Below, piece by piece: positions 60,971-64,000 of a DNA stretch of 64,000 bases (the stretch's first letter is position 1; every line of letters begins with the position of its first letter). The translations under genes were made by a program, and so were the position numbers. The stretch is from Niveispirillum sp943371025 (GTDB taxonomy: Bacteria > Pseudomonadota > Alphaproteobacteria > Azospirillales > Azospirillaceae): contig CALRTC020000007.1 in the NCBI GenBank assembly GCA_943371025.1, positions 124,001 to 188,000 of the forward strand. Direction: 5' to 3'. Below the pieces are notes generated by a model. The model searched no databases and was not told the origin of the DNA. It saw only the letters and a list, made by a program, of their open reading frames with translations.

Positions 60971-61097
60971 GGGATGGTCTCCGGCGCGGGGCGGGCGGGT
61001 GCGGGCAAAGTGATAACACGATCCGTGGCAGGGACAAGTAATCCTGTAACGGAAAACTTCAAAAAATCCGGTTATTCTGCAACATCACGGAAAGGCA

Positions 61098-61649
61098 TCA
61101 GAAGGCTTCCGGGTCGCCATCGAACGGCACAACGGTACCGACGCGATAGCCCTTGTCCTGGTTGAAGCGCATGCTGGCCTTGGCCAGGGCCATCTTCTCC
61201 GCGGCGGCCCAGACCAGATATCGCCGACCGACCTTCCAGGACTGTGTCACCTCCTCGGGGGCGCCGCGGGCCAGACTGTTGAAATCCGGATGGCTGATCG
61301 GGATCAGGAAGGCGGTGTCGCCGACATTCTTGCGCTCGTCAAAGACATAAAGCTGGGTGTCTGCCACCTTCTCATGGGCGGCCTGCTGCTCACATTCCTG
61401 GATGATACGGTCCAGCTCGGCCAGTTCATGCTCCATCTGCCGTGCCTCACGCTTCAGCGCCAAGGTTCCGGCCGCTTGCTCACGCACGACACGGCTGGCG
61501 GCGGTGACACGATTCTGCTGCCCGTTCTGGCGGCGCTGGGCCATGCGCATGCGCTTGCGCACGTTGGTCATCATCTGGATGGCGACCACCCCGCCGCCCA
61601 GAATGCCGAACCAGAGGGGCAGGCTGTCGAACAGGCGGTCGGGTATCAT
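61098..61649 (-). CDS. Unknown membrane/coiled-coil protein, second gene of duplicated module (copy 2, Y2)
   Basis: Encodes 183 residues. One membrane segment (about 11-27, PLWFGILGGGVVAIQMM), then a basic, Gln/Arg-rich helical region (30-95), then a C-terminal domain with YVFDERKNVGDTAFLIPI (101-118), GRRYLVWAAAEKMALAKA (141-158), MRFNQDKGY (160-168) and VPFDGD. ATG 61649 overlaps the stop of the partner gene (ATGA 61646-61649). Landmarks match Y1 at 10206-10781 in order and spacing, so this is a paralogue. No family recognised; a membrane-anchored, coiled-coil complex with its partner is inferred. Confidence 0.8.
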   Translation of the reverse strand: MIPDRLFDSLPLWFGILGGGVVAIQMMTNVRKRMRMAQRRQNGQQNRVTAASRVVREQAAGTLALKREARQMEHELAELDRIIQECEQQAAHEKVADTQLYVFDERKNVGDTAFLIPISHPDFNSLARGAPEEVTQSWKVGRRYLVWAAAEKMALAKASMRFNQDKGYRVGTVVPFDGDPEAF

Positions 61650-62272
61650 CCCGTCACCTTTTCGTTGGCAGCGGTTTCCATGGCGGCACTTTCCAACGCG
61701 GACAACTCGTCGGCCTCGCTCTGTGGTTCAGAGATTTCGGCGATGAAGAAACCCGTGGCTGGCGGGAAAGACCGCTCTGCCAGGATCTTGGCATCCCCGA
61801 TGGTGGGGGCCCAGATCACCACCTGTTGTGTGCGCGACCAACTCCGCGACAGGAACGGGTGTTCCTTCTGATCCATCTGCGCACGCTGGACATGGCGGTT
61901 CACCACATGGGCGATGAATTTCCGCGCCGGCCGCTCCGACCGCAGGAACGCATCCTCCTCTCCCAGAACGCGCATCAGCTGCGACCGGGCGATCTTCAAA
62001 TCCATGATCTTCTTGTTGATCATGTAATGGCGCCGGCGGGCCGATTTTACCTTGGCATCCAGCTTCACCAGAATGGGCAGCATCTTTTCCCGTCGGGCCT
62101 GCAGGCGCTGGGCGATGATGCCCATGCGCTGCATGCGCCCATCCAACCCGGCACTTTCCTGCCGTCGACGGACGGCCGTTTCCGCCATATGGGCGATGGC
62201 CGCCCCCAGCAGATATGCAATGCCGCCGATCATGAAGAAGGCGATGCCAGCCTCTGTCAGCTTTTCGAACAT
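61646..62272 (-). CDS. Unknown membrane/coiled-coil protein, first gene of duplicated module (copy 2, X2)
   Basis: Encodes 208 residues from ATG 62272 (one residue shorter than X1). A membrane segment (9-28, GIAFFMIGGIAYLLGAAIAH) is followed by a strongly basic helical region (35-100; RMQRMGIIAQRLQARREKM, VKSARRRHYMINKK) and a C-terminal domain with KEHPFLSRSW (136-145), VVIWA (151-155) and ATGFFIAEI. The acidic tail resembles that of X1. TATAAT lies 50-55 bases upstream (62322-62327, minus strand) as a likely -10, without a clear -35. Function unknown. Confidence 0.8.
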   Translation of the reverse strand: MFEKLTEAGIAFFMIGGIAYLLGAAIAHMAETAVRRRQESAGLDGRMQRMGIIAQRLQARREKMLPILVKLDAKVKSARRRHYMINKKIMDLKIARSQLMRVLGEEDAFLRSERPARKFIAHVVNRHVQRAQMDQKEHPFLSRSWSRTQQVVIWAPTIGDAKILAERSFPPATGFFIAEISEPQSEADELSALESAAMETAANEKVTG

Positions 62273-62383
62273 GGGTGGCGGCACCGGTGCGTTGCGGGGG
62301 GGCAGCGATCTAGCTCGCCGCATTATAGATCGAATGACCGCCACGCGGGAAGCGACCTGGCGATGGCCTCGATGGAGGGCGTA

Positions 62384-62530
62384 ATGGCAAAGAAAACCCG
62401 CCAGCCCGGGGGCGGGCGGCGGGTCAGGGGAATGGTCGTCGGTGGTCGGAGCTTGGCTGCTTCCCCGAACACCACTGAGAGGGTGTGTCAGTCCAGGCAG
62501 GTTAATCAGGATTTTCCCGCCCGGATGTGA
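62384..62530 (+). CDS. Possible small basic protein
   Basis: Encodes 48 residues. GGAGGG sits 5 bases before ATG 62384. The N-terminal half is basic and Gly/Arg-rich (MAKKTRQPGGGRRVRG). It is divergent from the X2 gene and convergent with the SDR gene, 6 bp from its stop. Support is limited to the ribosome site; it could be chance. Confidence 0.3.
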   Translation: MAKKTRQPGGGRRVRGMVVGGRSLAASPNTTERVCQSRQVNQDFPARM

Positions 62531-62536
62531 CGTGTG

Positions 62537-63271
62537 TCACGCGGGGTTCAGGTCGATCAGTTCCCCATGCAGGGCACAGGCCGGTACCGTGAATTCGACG
62601 ATGGCGCGTGCCACCTCGTCAGGCTGGCGCAGGGTCGCGGGGTCTTCGCCAGGGAACGCCTTGGCGCGCAGGCTGGTAGCCACGGGGCCGGGGTCGACCA
62701 GATTGATGCGCAGGTTGGTGTTCAGTGTCTCCGCCGCCCAGGTCCGGGCCATCATGTCGATGGCGGCCTTGGACGCGGCATAGGCCGACCAGTAGGCCGT
62801 TGCTTCGCGCCCGACGCGATCGGTCAGGAACAGGGCGCGGCCGGCATCAGACCGGCGCAGCAGCGGATCGGTCGTGCGAATCAGCCGCATGCCGCCAGCC
62901 ACCGCCGTCCCCATGACCCTGTCCCAATCCTTGGGGTCGGAATGGGCAATGGGGCCGAGCGTGCCGAGCTGGGCCGCAGCATGGACCAGAATGTCCAGCC
63001 GGCCGAACCGCTCGTACAGGGCCGGGCCCAGATTATCGAGCTTGGCGCCGTCGGCCAGATCCTGGGGGACCAGGGTGGCAGCACCACCCAGGGCCTTGAT
63101 CCGATCATCCATTTCCTCCAGCGCGCCGACCGTGCGGGCGACCAGCACGACATGCGCACCCTCCCGCGCCAATTGTTCGGCCACGGCGGCGCCGATGCCG
63201 CGCGACGCCCCTGTCACCAGGGCTACGCGGCCGGTCAGCCGCGGAGAGGGGGTTTGAGTGGAACCGGTCAT
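62537..63271 (-). CDS. Short-chain dehydrogenase/reductase (YciK-like)
   Basis: Encodes 244 residues. Cofactor motif TGASRGIGAAVAEQL, then LVARTVGALEEM. YWSAYAASKAAIDMM supplies the YxxxK pair. The usual NNAG is replaced by VHAAAQLG and the catalytic serine position lies in FLTDRVGRE, where no serine is present, so activity may be altered. The overall layout resembles YciK and related SDRs of unknown substrate. Single-gene unit upstream of the X2/Y2 module on the same strand. Confidence 0.88.
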   Translation of the reverse strand: MTGSTQTPSPRLTGRVALVTGASRGIGAAVAEQLAREGAHVVLVARTVGALEEMDDRIKALGGAATLVPQDLADGAKLDNLGPALYERFGRLDILVHAAAQLGTLGPIAHSDPKDWDRVMGTAVAGGMRLIRTTDPLLRRSDAGRALFLTDRVGREATAYWSAYAASKAAIDMMARTWAAETLNTNLRINLVDPGPVATSLRAKAFPGEDPATLRQPDEVARAIVEFTVPACALHGELIDLNPA

Positions 63272-63382
63272 GACGGATCTCTGATTGGGAACAGGCGCCG
63301 TTACCTAGCGCATTCGGCTTCGCAGGGAAAGCGACGGATCGCCGCCCCGCCGGCCATCGGCAATTCGTTTCGGCTGCAAAAT

Positions 63383-63416
63383 AAAAAAAGGGGAGGTGCC
63401 GGAACACCTCCCCTTT
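63383..63416 (-). terminator. Rho-independent terminator of rne
   Basis: GGGGAGGTG (63390-63398) and CACCTCCCC (63405-63413) form a 9-bp stem with a 6-nt loop. On the minus strand seven T follow (63383-63389), 23 bases after the rne stop codon. Confidence 0.9.
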
Positions 63417-63438
63417 CATTTCTTAACCGGAATAAGCC

Positions 63439-64000
63439 TTACGACTTCCGGCTCCACCAGCCACGCTTGGGCTTTTCCACGGGCGGGTTGACCTCGGTGG
63501 CCAATTCCGCGGGCGAGGGGGCCTGCTCCGGTTCGGCTTCGGCTTCCGCGGCCGGCTCGGCGGTGACGGCCGGGGCGGCTTCTGCCACGGCTTCGGTCAC
63601 CTGCTCCGCCGGTGCGGCTTCGGCCTCCACGGCCTTCTTGCGGCTGCGGGTCGCGCGCTTCTTGGGGGCGGGCGCCTCCTCGGCAACCGGCTCGGCGATG
63701 GGGGCGGGTGCCTCCACGACGACCGGGGCCGGCTCCGCAGCGGCAGCTTCGACCGGTGCGGCTTCGGCTTCCACGACCTTCTTGCGGCTGCGGGTCGCGC
63801 GCTTCTTGGGGGCGGGTGCATCCTCGGCGGCCGGCTCGGCGATGGGGGCGGGTGCCTCCACGACGACCGGTGCCGGCTCGGCGGCGGCAGCTTCGGCCGG
63901 TGCGGCTTCGGCTTCCACGGCCTTCTTGCGGCTGCGGGTCGCGCGCTTCTTGGGAGCGGGGGCTTCCTCGGCGATCGGCTCGGCGGCCGGTGCCTCCACG
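63439..64000 (-). CDS. rne: C-terminal tail of ribonuclease E/G family protein (partial)
   Basis: The frame is open to the window edge; the catalytic part lies beyond. The visible 187 residues are low-complexity Ala/Pro/Glu with basic patches (KKRATRSRKK) and end PKRGWWSRKS, like the disordered scaffold tails of RNase E in Rhodospirillales, which bind degradosome partners and RNA. A 48-residue unit is repeated nearly three times. Assignment rests on this tail style and is therefore tentative; another Ala/Lys-rich protein cannot be excluded. Confidence 0.6.
   Translation of the reverse strand, partial: VEAPAAEPIAEEAPAPKKRATRSRKKAVEAEAAPAEAAAAEPAPVVVEAPAPIAEPAAEDAPAPKKRATRSRKKVVEAEAAPVEAAAAEPAPVVVEAPAPIAEPVAEEAPAPKKRATRSRKKAVEAEAAPAEQVTEAVAEAAPAVTAEPAAEAEAEPEQAPSPAELATEVNPPVEKPKRGWWSRKS
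63590..63993. repeat. Tandem 144-bp coding repeat in the RNase E-like tail
   Basis: The protein unit (KKRATRSRKK, EAEAAP, EPAPVVVEAPAPIAEP, EAPAP) recurs with a period of exactly 48 residues, 144 bp, about 2.7 copies. The DNA copies are also highly similar, so the expansion is recent and may vary in number between strains. Confidence 0.85.

Noticed and set aside
1..64000. CRISPR arrays, insertion sequences, integrases or prophage genes
   Set aside because: No regular spacer arrays, transposase or integrase proteins, or att-like duplications at the tRNA gene were seen.

Overview
The window reads as high-GC chromosomal DNA from an alphaproteobacterium. Gene content (minCDE, mmcB, a PdeM-type endonuclease, an RpoH-type sigma factor, an RNase E with a long Ala/Pro/Glu/Lys tail, many operons closed by ATGA or GTGA overlaps) and protein style suggest Rhodospirillales, probably the Azospirillaceae (Niveispirillum/Nitrospirillum-like). 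That placement is inferred from the proteins, not from a 16S gene. I see no phage, IS element, CRISPR array or origin, so this is mostly core chromosome with a few accessory spots.

Layout. 0-1.2 kb: two tandem secreted GIN-domain (DUF2807-like) proteins. 1.2-8.1 kb: a six-gene minus-strand operon (photolyase, FAD oxidoreductase, DUF1365, CFA-type methyltransferase, MFS carrier, DUF3833 lipoprotein) behind a promoter resembling the singlet-oxygen sigma-E/ChrR type. 8.1-9.3 kb: PdeM and a VOC protein. 9.6-10.8 kb: an unknown two-gene membrane/coiled-coil module whose paralogue sits at 61.1-62.3 kb. 10.8-16 kb: a LysR regulator with a probable structured sRNA behind it, trxB, and a divergent DsbD-type reductase. 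16.1-18 kb: an RpoH-like sigma factor behind a perfect Fur-superfamily palindrome, then panB. 18-23 kb: an orphan family-5 solute-binding protein, minCDE and phoH. 23-28.6 kb: a small solute-binding protein, a chemoreceptor, a hydrolase, a MaoC hydratase and ribF. 28.6-35.6 kb: TPR and alpha-helical secreted proteins, mmcB, a BON lipoprotein, a Tat-type amidase, and a carboxymuconolactone-decarboxylase-like gene divergent from an HxlR regulator. 35.7-42.2 kb: an ABC exporter and a TonB receptor/esterase pair. 42.3-48.8 kb: a glycosyltransferase, glmU, gph, a DUF3108 protein, tRNA-Val(CAC), an SNase-like nuclease, a SRAP protein and an orphan BrnA antitoxin. 48.8-55.8 kb: an orphan molybdopterin hydroxylase subunit, cysQ, gor, a GcvA-like LysR regulator and small unknowns. 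55.9-64 kb: mutL, a pentapeptide-repeat protein, pgi, the second copy of the unknown module, an SDR enzyme and the 3' end of rne.

How the genes fit together. Several blocks concern redox and envelope stress: the photolyase/CFA operon, trxB with DsbD, gor, the sigma factor under a metal- or peroxide-type operator, and the amidase. DNA maintenance is represented by mutL, mmcB, SRAP and pdeM. The least explained items are the duplicated two-gene module, a three-copy family of intergenic repeats with conserved core and variable hairpin arms, and a candidate five-hairpin sRNA with its own extended -10 promoter and terminator.
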